Source: Tritrichomonas foetus (Eukaryota; Parabasalia; Tritrichomonadida; Tritrichomonadidae). From it: a stretch of DNA of 64,000 nt. The notes beneath the pieces are model-generated. The model was not told the DNA's origin. It was given only the letters and a program-made list of their open reading frames with translations, and made no database searches. Position 1 is the first letter of the stretch, and every line of letters starts with the position of its first letter. This document shows, in pieces, positions 39,848 to 49,462 of the stretch. The stretch is taken from positions 74,923 to 138,922 of the forward strand of contig MLAK01001237.1 in assembly GCA_001839685.1 (NCBI GenBank). Direction: 5' to 3'. The translations under genes and the position numbers were made by a program.

Positions 39848-42800
39848 TTATTTTAGATCTAATGTTTGACAATTCAATACCGAATAAAGAAGTTTCTGAT
39901 AAGCAACATCATCATTGGTGTAACATGGCCAGTGGAGCTTGTTAAAGCATGTCGAAGCAGTTGGTAAAACTGAATCAGGATTTATTGAAAGCATTTTATC
40001 AATTTTTATTTCAAATTTTGTTGTTAATGAAATTGGAAGTCTTGTTAATGTGGTTATAAATTGAAGAAGCAAGTGTCTTTGGTCATCAGTGAATCTTTCA
40101 ACTGATCTCCAAAATCTTTCGATAAATTTTTCTTCGTTTTGATCGAAACCAATTACAATTGTAATTGATTTTAACTGTTCAACAGTGATAACATTTGATC
40201 CTTGTGCAAGATAAGAAAGGAGAGGTCCAGAAAGAACAGGATGATAATCAAATCCAATATTGGAAACAAACCCAGTTTTTATTTCTTTTAAGATTGGGAG
40301 TAAAGTTTGAATTCGATATTGAATACATTCTTTTACATAAATATTAAGTTGACTGATATTGGCCATACTATGTTGTGGATGCTGAGGTAAAGTTACAACT
40401 TTTCCATTCCAATTAGTTGTTTCCCAAAGAACTGATTGATTATTTTTAATAACAGTTTCTAAATTTCGTGCAAATTCTTCATCAACACTTGTGATATCAT
40501 CTTGATTGAGAATTCCACCGGCAATAAATTTCCAAACAAATGGTGCAAATGGAAGATTCTGAGGAAATCCTGTACGAACAATAATAGCAACAAATTGGCC
40601 AATTGCTCGATATTCAGATGGTTTATTTGAAGATATCGTAAAATTGTTTGTAAAAGGAATAAAGAACTCTTTTATAGGAATAAATAAATCCGAAGATGGC
40701 AAAAAGATAGAATTGGCAGTTTCTGTCATAAGCTCACGCATTGGGCCACCAGCATCAACTGCTTTTTCTTCAGTGAATAAAACCTTCCAAGGTCGCTCCT
40801 TGTTTCTAAATAAAGAAGGATTATTATATTTATCAAATTGCTTAGCTAATTGTCCAATAATTGAATTACTAGAATCGCCTTTTCCTTCATTAATCAATCT
40901 TTTGGCTGCATATCGATTAATGGTAATTTCCCTAAATGATTCATTACAAGCAATTGAACTTAATAATGTTTTTGATGCTTCTTCATTTGATATCCATTCT
41001 TTAAGTGTAATCCAATCATCTTCATTTACCAAGTTATAAAAGTTGGATCTGATGTAATTGAAATGATGAAGAAGTAAAGCTCGTAAAATCACAACAATTC
41101 GAGAATATTTGGTTGTTAGCGATATGCAATTTGCTGCAATTGAAGAAACAGTATCAAATAACTTGTTTTCAAGTATAGTTTTGGGCAGTGAATTTACTAA
41201 AATTTCAGTATCTCTACTTGACCATTTTACAGCAAACATTTCCATATCTTCCACAAATTTTTCATGAATTTCTTGAACATCTATATCAATGAAATCAGAA
41301 TTATGATTCACTTCTTTTTGTGTAAATATAACATTCCAAACACCTTCATAGTTATTTATTGAAAAATATGTTTTTCGTGTTTTCAGAGTAATTTCTTGAT
41401 CAATTTCATTAGGTGAAATTATTATAACATCCTCGAATTCTGGTGAATTAGAATATAGCAAAATAGCATCATTCATTGGTCGGCTTAAAATAACCTTTAC
41501 ATTTACATTTTTCCGAGTTGGATTATTAACAATAATAAAAGTATTTGATATTTTTTCAATTTCTGGTTGTAAATAATCATTACATTCATTTCGATAAATT
41601 CGAACATAATATGGCAGTATTTCCCAGAATGGAACACCAACTAAAGAAGAATATCTTTTTGCAAAATGGGTCATGAGTGAAATTTCATCTTTTATGTTAT
41701 TTGGATTTATTGCACCTGGATCAATCAAAACACGGTGAATTTTGAACAAAGATTTCTTGATTTTTGGTTGTTGGAATTCTTTAAAGAAAAATTCTGGGAA
41801 GAAATTCGAAATTTCTCGACAGATTGGGTTATTTAATATAAGCTGTTCACTTTTATAGAAGTTTAAGAATGATTTATTAAGTTGAGAATTGTTGTTATTC
41901 CTTTTTAGGTAAGAAGCAAGCATCACGAGTTTCGTATAATACATAATATTAAAATCATTTGGTGTTGATGGTATATGCTGCTGAATGAGGCTTAAAAACT
42001 CTAATAAAAATGGTCTAACGATCGGTGACTCAGAAATATATAAATCAATTAAAGCAGATTTAACAATAATTCTATGTTCCGACGTTTTTGCTAAAAATAC
42101 AAAATTTTTCATCATTAAAAGCAACTCAAATACAGTATTGAAACACCAAGAATTATCGACAAAAGAAATATTCATTGAGATTAGATTAGAACAATGCAAA
42201 TGAGGCTGTAATGAATAGCTGTTATATAAATCTACAAAAACCGGAAAGCCTTGTGTATACATGAAGTCTGGCATAAAGATCAGGCACGGCCCATTAACAG
42301 ATTTCTCTTGTAGAGATTTTAGAAAGAGCTCCGTATTGCTGTTAAGATATATTCCTGTGTGAATGTGTGGTTTTGATACCAAATCAGAAATATAAATTGA
42401 AAGTTTATCAATAGTATTGGAATCTTGAATAATACTTTTAACAGATTCAATTGCTTCAAGCTCCAAGCTTGTGTGATGAGGAGAATGTTGCTCCCAGAAG
42501 GGAATGCTTAATTCAAAGAAAAACTTATGATTTCTAAATTTTTCTTCATTGGCACGTTCAAGAAAAAGCATAATATTTATGAATAATTTCACTGGATCAA
42601 GAATTAATGTAGGCTGACAGATTCCAACTTTAACTAATGTAATTGTAGAATATTGTCCAGCTAAATACTCAATACAACGAAGCCGTAAAGTATTTATTAA
42701 AGTTTTTGATCCAGATGAAGTCTCTAATATGTGAAGTGATATGGGCGGCTTTATATATGAGTATTCATATTTTTCTTTTTCATTTAATGATTGTATAGAA

Positions 42801-45800
42801 AACCCAATTTTTTCAACATTTTCATATTTTGGCATTGTATCTGGAAGTTCTGTTATTTCTTTGTAGTTAAACAATGTTTTTCTATCTTCATTTATAATAG
42901 AATAAGTATTAAATATCAATTTTTCATTAAATGATGATTGATCAAAGTTTTTCACTTGAAATGAACTTTTGCTTGCAATAAGGAAACGAAATTGATTTCC
43001 TTTTGGAAAATTACAAACTGTAGAATAAATTGAAAAAGTTTTTTCATTGAAATTTATTGACACTTGTAAAGGTGTTTTAAAGGTTGCTGAAATCACATTA
43101 AATGGATAATGCTCACCTGATGGGAAATGATACAATTCATAACGAACATCATTTGGAAACAAAGTATCACTAATAATACCAAAATAACCATCTGAAATAT
43201 CAATTTCAAAAGTAGAAGATTTTATTATATGATGAGTAACATAAATGTTATAGCCATTATTTTCGTCTGAACATCTTTGAATTGATAGAAAATGATCATT
43301 TAGGTTATCGATTTCTTTGATTTTAGAAATATTAAAAATAATGTTTTCTGCACAATTATAATTAATTGAAAGCGGCTTTGCTTGAGAAATTAATGTGTTA
43401 ACAGCCTGCTTTGGAATATTGGTTACAAAATCTGGAAATGAAGAAAAATGGGCTAATACTTGATAATAGATATATTCTAGAGATATATCATCAGAAAATA
43501 TAGAATTTTGATCCATAAATGATAGAATAAAGTTATGATCACTGAATGATTCATAATTTATTTCAACTAATGGGTAAGCAATAACTTCAGATCTCATAAA
43601 ATCTATTGAAGGTGTATTGATATCGAATGGAAGTGGAAAACATGTTATACTAACTTCATCATTCGGAATTGATATATAATTGGTAACAATATTATTATTA
43701 GACACATGTTGAACAGTACAATATGGCCTAATTATGATTTTTTGGAGTCCTAAAATCATAAACACTGCTAAATATGATTTAGATTTTTTAAGGTAATTTA
43801 TAAAAAAATCTTTTGATGCATTATCTTCGTTGATTATGCGCCTAAAGAGCCATATAATATCTAAAGCCACTTCTCTGATTGAATCATAGCTTCTAGAATC
43901 TGAAATATATTTGAAAGCTTTATCAAAGAAATCTAATATCGTTGTTTCTTTTAATTTCTTTGATTTCAACGAATAGATAATTATTCGACAAATAGGCTTT
44001 GAGAGGTTATGTTGAGTCCATAAATGATTTGTTACTTTTTTAAATAGTTTATCTGAACAATCATTTTCACTCAAAGAAACTGATAAAAGGAGCCAATTGA
44101 TTTGATTATTTAGTTTAGGCTTAAATTCTAATTTGATATTTCGTAAAAGGAGAGATGCAAGAGCAAATAAAGAATAATCATCCTTATTTTGATTTAAAAT
44201 GGAAATTGTTTCATCAAATACCATTTTTTGAATTTGAAGAATTGATTTAACATCTTTAAAGAATCTGAATATAGTTAATATTAATTTACTATTTTTAGTT
44301 GAACAATATTCAGTTAATAAGTTTGAAAAGAATTTATATATTTTGTCTTCTTGAGTTTTTGACAAATTAGTACTTAAAAGGATGGAAGCAATACCATCAT
44401 AATCTTCGATTTGTGATAAACAATGTGAAATGCAATTTTGAAATATTGGGTTGTGACTCATTGATGAAAGACTACTTAAAATTGAAAATCCAACTAATGT
44501 GATGTTTATCCTTGATGGTTGAATTTCAATAATGTCTGCAACTAGAAAAGAAGGAAAATTTGATAAAATAAATGATCCAAGTTGTTGAGCATTGGTACAA
44601 TTAACATTGAGTGTATACAAAATTAAAGCCAATTGTGTAATATTTGTGGGTTGATTATTTTGCTGAATTTCTTTTCTATACAACGTTCGAATTTTAATCA
44701 TTTGATCCATTGCTAACTTTAATTCTTTGGATAACACAATTGTTGTTTTATCATTCATTGTCATATTTTCTAATTTAAAAACTTGGTTGGAAATATTCAT
44801 ATGCTTACAAAGACTAACTAACACAATTTTGTCAACTGTTTTCAGTTCGGAAGAAAGATTCCGATTAAATTGAGGTTTGTATGATTTGTATAATTGATTC
44901 ATTGCATTAGAGTTCTCATTTTTAATAAATGAAATAATATTTTCATCGCCTAAATCTTCGATTTTCAGAGATGATAAATTTTTTAGTGTTTGGAAATCAT
45001 GTGACTTTAAAGTTTGTTTTATTAGCCAATAAAACTTTTGTTCAAACTCACTGTCTCCCCCTCCTTTTACTAAAGTTGCTGCAAATTTAGAAAAAATAAA
45101 GTAAGTTAGATTTATTGCACTTTGGATTCTCGCATGCGATTTATGAGCTTGTTTTGATATATTTTCCAATTTTGGCAAAACTATCGTCATTAAGGCAGTA
45201 ATAGGTTGTGCTATTCTATGGCTATCAGATAAAATCGAAATAAGTCTTAAAAAATTATCAAATAATTTAAAAATTAATGAATTGTCAAGTTGATCAATAT
45301 TAACATCATTTGATAAAGCCAAAACTAATTTATTGATGAGCATATTAGAATAATCATAAAAATAATCGAAAAATGATTTTGTGTCTTTATTTTCATTAAA
45401 GTTTGATTTTGAATAAGGATGTAATTTCAATTGATCGAAAGTTGATAATATTAAAACACGTTGATGAACATATAATAGAGAGATATTATTTCCATTATAT
45501 TTGTCAATTGATTCAAGTGACTGAGGAATAAGAATACTAATTTCATTATCTTTGCTAAATGGAATTTTAGCTAAAATCTCAGATTCTTCAAGTTTCCTTA
45601 AACAAAACAACAATAGATTCGATGATTTTATGTTTTCGAAAAGGGTTCGAAGCAAATTTATTGTTTTTCCAGAATCTGCTTCAAAAAAAGTATTAAAATG
45701 TAAAAAGAATAAGAATGTACCAATATTTGTAGGCAAAAAAGATATTAAAGAAGCAATTTGTGCTATTAATGTATCTGGTAACAATATAAAATTTACTTCA

Positions 45801-47416
45801 AAATATTTTAAATTCATATCTATTAAACTTGCAATTATCTGTAAAATTTCAATATAATATTTCTTATCTTTAAGTTCAGGATAAATCTCTATTGAAAAGA
45901 ATTGAAGAGAATCAACAAGACCCTGTAACTCATTTGGATTATCTGCAAGTAAACCAGGTGGAATAATTTGTGATCCTAAAAGTTGGCAAATTAATTGATT
46001 AAAATGCGATGTGAATTTTTTGAATGCATTTGACTTGGTTATCTTTTTCTTTGGATGATATAATTTCAAATTAGGAGAAAAGTCAAAAATTGCTGGATTA
46101 TATGATCCATTAAAACCATATTTTCGAACTTCCATGATTCCATTTGCATCAGTAAATACACAAAAATAGCAGTGATTAATTGAATCAATTGTTATTGAAG
46201 AAAATGAATCTGGGGCATCAAATCTTTCTTCAGCAACAATTTCACTTGTAATAAGCGAAAAAACCGAAAATATATTGGATGATTGATCCACTCTTGTTAT
46301 AAAACCAATAAAAGCACCATTTATAGCAGATGGGGTTGTAGAAATAGGTTTATGAAAATCTAGTGTTTGAAATTTCAATGAATCTTGAAATATTTGTGTT
46401 TGTGTATTATAATCAAATAGGCGTATCAAACAATCATTTGATAATTCCGCCAATAAGATTCCATCTGAAATAACAAACAGGATATCATCACAATCAGATA
46501 TATAAGCTCTATAATTAAGTTCACAATCAAAATTTAATAAATCTGAAATTTGATACACATTTTTAAACTTAGACGAAAAAATAATTAAATAAGAAGAACT
46601 TGCAGCAATAGAAAAATTATGATCAACTTCTGCTTTAAAGTCCATTTTCCTTACAAATGGAGGCAAAATTGCACCATTGCTTAAAATGGGAAATATGTTT
46701 AAGTGCCCTGTACTGGTTAATATGAAAAGAAACTGTCCATTACTAGTTGTACAATGTGGAAAAACATTTTGAGCATAAAATTTTTGAAATTGACCATCTT
46801 TTTTAATAAATTGATTTGGTAAAGGTGCACCAATTTCATTTGGTGGCAAGATTCCTTGAACACTATTGAGAACTGATTTAATTTTTTCAAAATCATTATT
46901 ATTTATAGATTTATTTAGAAATAACGGGCACATTTTGGTAATAGTAAATGAAATCGATGAAAACGTGCATGTCATAGAATTTCCTCGGAAATCATGAAGT
47001 TTTTGATGAAAAAATCCTTGTTTTAAAAATGATTTTGATATCACAAATGAAGTATATCTTAAAAGTTGGTTATATTTATGAAATTCGAATAACTTGATCA
47101 AATTGTCAATGATAACATCTTTTTCTATTGTGCTTTGAATCATTAAGTCAAGAATCTCAATAGGCTTTGGAATACTTTCACAAGAACCATACAGTAAATC
47201 AAAAAGCTGGCTTGTTGTATGTAAAATATTCATAGATGATGGCATTTTTGTATTCTCTTGATAATTGTACAATATGCTGATATAATGTTCACAATAAAAC
47301 ATGGGATTTGCAGGATTTTCAAAAAGAAAAGAATAAATAGGGTGCTTTGAAGTGTTACCTTTGGCTAATGGAAATTTTGGAATCGAGAAAGTTGATTTCG
47401 AATTTTCATTCCCCAT
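39848..47416 (-). CDS. Giant HECT-type E3 ubiquitin ligase, probably N-myristoylated
   Basis: A 2522-residue protein. The C-terminal 380 residues form a HECT domain: PWKVLFTEEKAVDAGGPMRE, YRAIGQFVAIIVRTGF and, near the end, LPTASTCFNKLHWPCY, where Cys2490 (codon 39947-39949) is the catalytic thioester residue 33 residues from the C terminus. The N terminus MGNENSKS fits the N-myristoylation rule (Gly2, Ser6, Lys7), suggesting membrane targeting. Residues about 210-460 look like a beta-propeller, then a long helical solenoid; SPRY-like strands lie near 1400-1500. An initiator (TCATA) 4 nt upstream supports this ATG over the longer frame, which begins at a GTG at 47491. The substrate is unknown. 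Confidence 0.9.
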   Translation of the reverse strand: MGNENSKSTFSIPKFPLAKGNTSKHPIYSFLFENPANPMFYCEHYISILYNYQENTKMPSSMNILHTTSQLFDLLYGSCESIPKPIEILDLMIQSTIEKDVIIDNLIKLFEFHKYNQLLRYTSFVISKSFLKQGFFHQKLHDFRGNSMTCTFSSISFTITKMCPLFLNKSINNNDFEKIKSVLNSVQGILPPNEIGAPLPNQFIKKDGQFQKFYAQNVFPHCTTSNGQFLFILTSTGHLNIFPILSNGAILPPFVRKMDFKAEVDHNFSIAASSSYLIIFSSKFKNVYQISDLLNFDCELNYRAYISDCDDILFVISDGILLAELSNDCLIRLFDYNTQTQIFQDSLKFQTLDFHKPISTTPSAINGAFIGFITRVDQSSNIFSVFSLITSEIVAEERFDAPDSFSSITIDSINHCYFCVFTDANGIMEVRKYGFNGSYNPAIFDFSPNLKLYHPKKKITKSNAFKKFTSHFNQLICQLLGSQIIPPGLLADNPNELQGLVDSLQFFSIEIYPELKDKKYYIEILQIIASLIDMNLKYFEVNFILLPDTLIAQIASLISFLPTNIGTFLFFLHFNTFFEADSGKTINLLRTLFENIKSSNLLLFCLRKLEESEILAKIPFSKDNEISILIPQSLESIDKYNGNNISLLYVHQRVLILSTFDQLKLHPYSKSNFNENKDTKSFFDYFYDYSNMLINKLVLALSNDVNIDQLDNSLIFKLFDNFLRLISILSDSHRIAQPITALMTIVLPKLENISKQAHKSHARIQSAINLTYFIFSKFAATLVKGGGDSEFEQKFYWLIKQTLKSHDFQTLKNLSSLKIEDLGDENIISFIKNENSNAMNQLYKSYKPQFNRNLSSELKTVDKIVLVSLCKHMNISNQVFKLENMTMNDKTTIVLSKELKLAMDQMIKIRTLYRKEIQQNNQPTNITQLALILYTLNVNCTNAQQLGSFILSNFPSFLVADIIEIQPSRINITLVGFSILSSLSSMSHNPIFQNCISHCLSQIEDYDGIASILLSTNLSKTQEDKIYKFFSNLLTEYCSTKNSKLILTIFRFFKDVKSILQIQKMVFDETISILNQNKDDYSLFALASLLLRNIKLEFKPKLNNQINWLLLSVSLSENDCSDKLFKKVTNHLWTQHNLSKPICRIIIYSLKSKKLKETTILDFFDKAFKYISDSRSYDSIREVALDIIWLFRRIINEDNASKDFFINYLKKSKSYLAVFMILGLQKIIIRPYCTVQHVSNNNIVTNYISIPNDEVSITCFPLPFDINTPSIDFMRSEVIAYPLVEINYESFSDHNFILSFMDQNSIFSDDISLEYIYYQVLAHFSSFPDFVTNIPKQAVNTLISQAKPLSINYNCAENIIFNISKIKEIDNLNDHFLSIQRCSDENNGYNIYVTHHIIKSSTFEIDISDGYFGIISDTLFPNDVRYELYHFPSGEHYPFNVISATFKTPLQVSINFNEKTFSIYSTVCNFPKGNQFRFLIASKSSFQVKNFDQSSFNEKLIFNTYSIINEDRKTLFNYKEITELPDTMPKYENVEKIGFSIQSLNEKEKYEYSYIKPPISLHILETSSGSKTLINTLRLRCIEYLAGQYSTITLVKVGICQPTLILDPVKLFINIMLFLERANEEKFRNHKFFFELSIPFWEQHSPHHTSLELEAIESVKSIIQDSNTIDKLSIYISDLVSKPHIHTGIYLNSNTELFLKSLQEKSVNGPCLIFMPDFMYTQGFPVFVDLYNSYSLQPHLHCSNLISMNISFVDNSWCFNTVFELLLMMKNFVFLAKTSEHRIIVKSALIDLYISESPIVRPFLLEFLSLIQQHIPSTPNDFNIMYYTKLVMLASYLKRNNNNSQLNKSFLNFYKSEQLILNNPICREISNFFPEFFFKEFQQPKIKKSLFKIHRVLIDPGAINPNNIKDEISLMTHFAKRYSSLVGVPFWEILPYYVRIYRNECNDYLQPEIEKISNTFIIVNNPTRKNVNVKVILSRPMNDAILLYSNSPEFEDVIIISPNEIDQEITLKTRKTYFSINNYEGVWNVIFTQKEVNHNSDFIDIDVQEIHEKFVEDMEMFAVKWSSRDTEILVNSLPKTILENKLFDTVSSIAANCISLTTKYSRIVVILRALLLHHFNYIRSNFYNLVNEDDWITLKEWISNEEASKTLLSSIACNESFREITINRYAAKRLINEGKGDSSNSIIGQLAKQFDKYNNPSLFRNKERPWKVLFTEEKAVDAGGPMRELMTETANSIFLPSSDLFIPIKEFFIPFTNNFTISSNKPSEYRAIGQFVAIIVRTGFPQNLPFAPFVWKFIAGGILNQDDITSVDEEFARNLETVIKNNQSVLWETTNWNGKVVTLPQHPQHSMANISQLNIYVKECIQYRIQTLLPILKEIKTGFVSNIGFDYHPVLSGPLLSYLAQGSNVITVEQLKSITIVIGFDQNEEKFIERFWRSVERFTDDQRHLLLQFITTLTRLPISLTTKFEIKIDKMLSINPDSVLPTASTCFNKLHWPCYTNDDVAYQKLLYSVLNCQTLDLK

Positions 47417-47418
47417 TC

Positions 47419-47423
47419 TATGA
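47419..47423 (-). promoter_or_regulatory. Initiator of HECT ligase gene
   Basis: TCATA on the minus strand, +1 at 47421, giving a very short 4-nt leader before the ATG at 47416. Confidence 0.45.
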
Positions 47424-48303
47424 AAAATTGAAATAATTGAACGAAAGTTTCGTAAAACACAGAATTTTTGAATCCGGTCAATTTTTATCACATGGGAATA
47501 TCAGTTTGTTTATTTGTTGGATCGATTCGATCCTGATTTAGGAGCCATTTTTACGTTTTAAAATTCTGCCTGTGTACCTTTGACTATTGTGTACGCATTT
47601 CGCTATAATCAAGATTGAGCCAAATTTATGTTTGTTTAAAACAAAATATATTCATATCTAAATATTGGTGTAAATCTCTATACATGCTGATGTTACTGAA
47701 TTCACCAGTAAAATTTCATGAATTAGACACTTTGTCCGATCATTCTGTTTTTGTTTATTTGGCGTATCTATACAATTTATTATTCATTGGAACAATCTGA
47801 AAGATATCATATATGATATTCAGAGAGATGCAAACAATTCATTGAGTGCATGCAATTACGTGGAATTGCTCATGAGAAATGAAATATTGTTCTAAAAACA
47901 TGAAATAATCAAGAAAAAAGTGGAAAGTTATTTGTAGATTTATTATTATTTCTCGAATCCGATAATTAAAGAGGTATTTATAAACATATATAAACTTGCG
48001 TTATGGTGAGTTTATTTCATAAAGCTGACTTAAATTAGAGCGCTTTTTGATACATCTATATCGATATAATAGCGTTTTTTAGACTTGACATAATATATTT
48101 GAAATGTAGAAAAAGATAATGAATTAATTAATGAAAATGTAATTCGTTCTTCAAATTCATATTAATATTAATATTGGCTTGTTTCAATCAAAGTTCAATA
48201 GTAAACATGATTCCATTTGACACTTCAGTGGGATCAAACATGATGCCAATAAAAGTGATAAAATCAAAATATTTTACAACTGTATCAACTAATATTTTTT
48301 AAA
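47424..48303. other. Intergenic region
   Basis: About 880 nt between the HECT 5' end and the Derlin-like 3' end. AT-rich, with no supported gene; a 61-codon plus-strand frame at 47615 begins with TTG only. Confidence 0.4.
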
Positions 48304-49197
48304 TTAATTTCCGTTCTCTTCTTCTATTTGATTTTCTTCTTCTTCTATTTGGTTTTCTTCTTCTTCTATTTGATTCTCTTCTTCTATTTGATTCTCTTCT
48401 TCTTCTATTTGATTCTCTTCTTCTTCTATTTGATTCTCTTCTTCTTCTATTTGATTCTCTTCTTCTTCTATTTGATTCTCTTCTTCTATTTGATTCTCTT
48501 CTTCTTCTATTTGGTTTTCTTCTTCTTCTATTTGGTTTTCTTCTTGAGTTTCATACTTTTCGAGAAACCAAATAGGAGGAAATGGCAAATAATCCGAATA
48601 ATATGGAACAATAACATATAGAAAGTGAAACAAATATGCCCAAAATTGAAAAAACAAGGAGCATAAAAAATATTTGTGGCTGGAAAAAAAGAAATCATAG
48701 AGAATGAAAATGTAGTAAACAATAGTTGAGGTAATATGAATGAATCCTATTTCCACTTTGAAAAAGCAACACTTTTTGAATAGAATAAGAAGGAATATGA
48801 ATATTAAAGGCTTACCTAAATAAGGATATGGATATATTAAATAAGATATGTAAGCACCAATGACAGAATGAATAAATGAATATATAAAATGGCTGTATGT
48901 TGGTGATTGAAGTGATGCAAGACTAAATAGTAAAACCAAAAATATAGAAAAAATTGTTGGTGGGCCTACCAAAAAGAGACCCGTTATAATCCTATAATAT
49001 TGATGTTTCTGGAATATTAGGTAAGAACTAAAATATAAACCATTTTCATGCCCTGGAAATAAATACCAAGATATAAGATTAAATCCAATCAGTATGAACA
49101 TCAAAATTTTAAGAAGCTTGTATATTGCAAGATTGTCATCAATGTCTTCATCAATATCTAATTGATCATTATCTAGAAATAAATCACCAATAAGCAT
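48304..49197 (-). CDS. Derlin-like ER membrane protein with acidic repeat tail
   Basis: A 297-residue protein. Residues about 25-215 follow the Derlin (inactive rhomboid) pattern: GLYFSSYLIFQKHQYYRIIT aligns with the LYFNP--IFK-FQ-WRLIT block, then several hydrophobic spans, then FPPIWFLEKY near the end. The Derlin WR motif is YR here. Derlins act in ER-associated degradation and bind p97/Cdc48. Instead of the usual SHP-box tail, the last 80 residues are about eleven tandem copies of an ENQIEEE-type unit encoded by 18- or 21-nt repeats. N-terminal residues 1-22 are acidic. The ATG at 49197 is the natural start. The Derlin call is good but divergent. Confidence 0.72.
   Translation of the reverse strand: MLIGDLFLDNDQLDIDEDIDDNLAIYKLLKILMFILIGFNLISWYLFPGHENGLYFSSYLIFQKHQYYRIITGLFLVGPPTIFSIFLVLLFSLASLQSPTYSHFIYSFIHSVIGAYISYLIYPYPYLGKPLIFIFLLILFKKCCFFKVEIGFIHITSTIVYYIFILYDFFFSSHKYFLCSLFFQFWAYLFHFLYVIVPYYSDYLPFPPIWFLEKYETQEENQIEEEENQIEEEENQIEEENQIEEEENQIEEEENQIEEEENQIEEEENQIEEENQIEEEENQIEEEENQIEEENGN
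48310..48545. repeat. In-gene 18/21-nt tandem repeats
   Basis: Tandem repeats inside the Derlin-like gene encode the ENQIEEE units. The unit length alternates by one codon, so the frame is kept and copy number can change freely. Confidence 0.85.
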
Positions 49198-49462
49198 GGA
49201 GAAATTTCAATGTATATATGGCTGAAAATTGACGATATTTTTTTAAATAAAGGCAAAATTTCCATAAAATATATTCATACATAGATGATATAGATATATA
49301 TTATAACATTTAATCCTATCTCTATGCTTAGAAAATAATAAAAAATGATATAAAATGTTTGTGCGAAAGGTAATTATCAATATTTTGTTCATTTTATCTA
49401 ATGAGACTCAGAGAAAATATTCATAAGCTATTTGGTCATCTATTGAATGTACTTGAACATAT

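Noticed and set aside
47615..47800. 61-codon plus-strand frame
   Set aside because: Starts at TTG and shows no features of a protein family.
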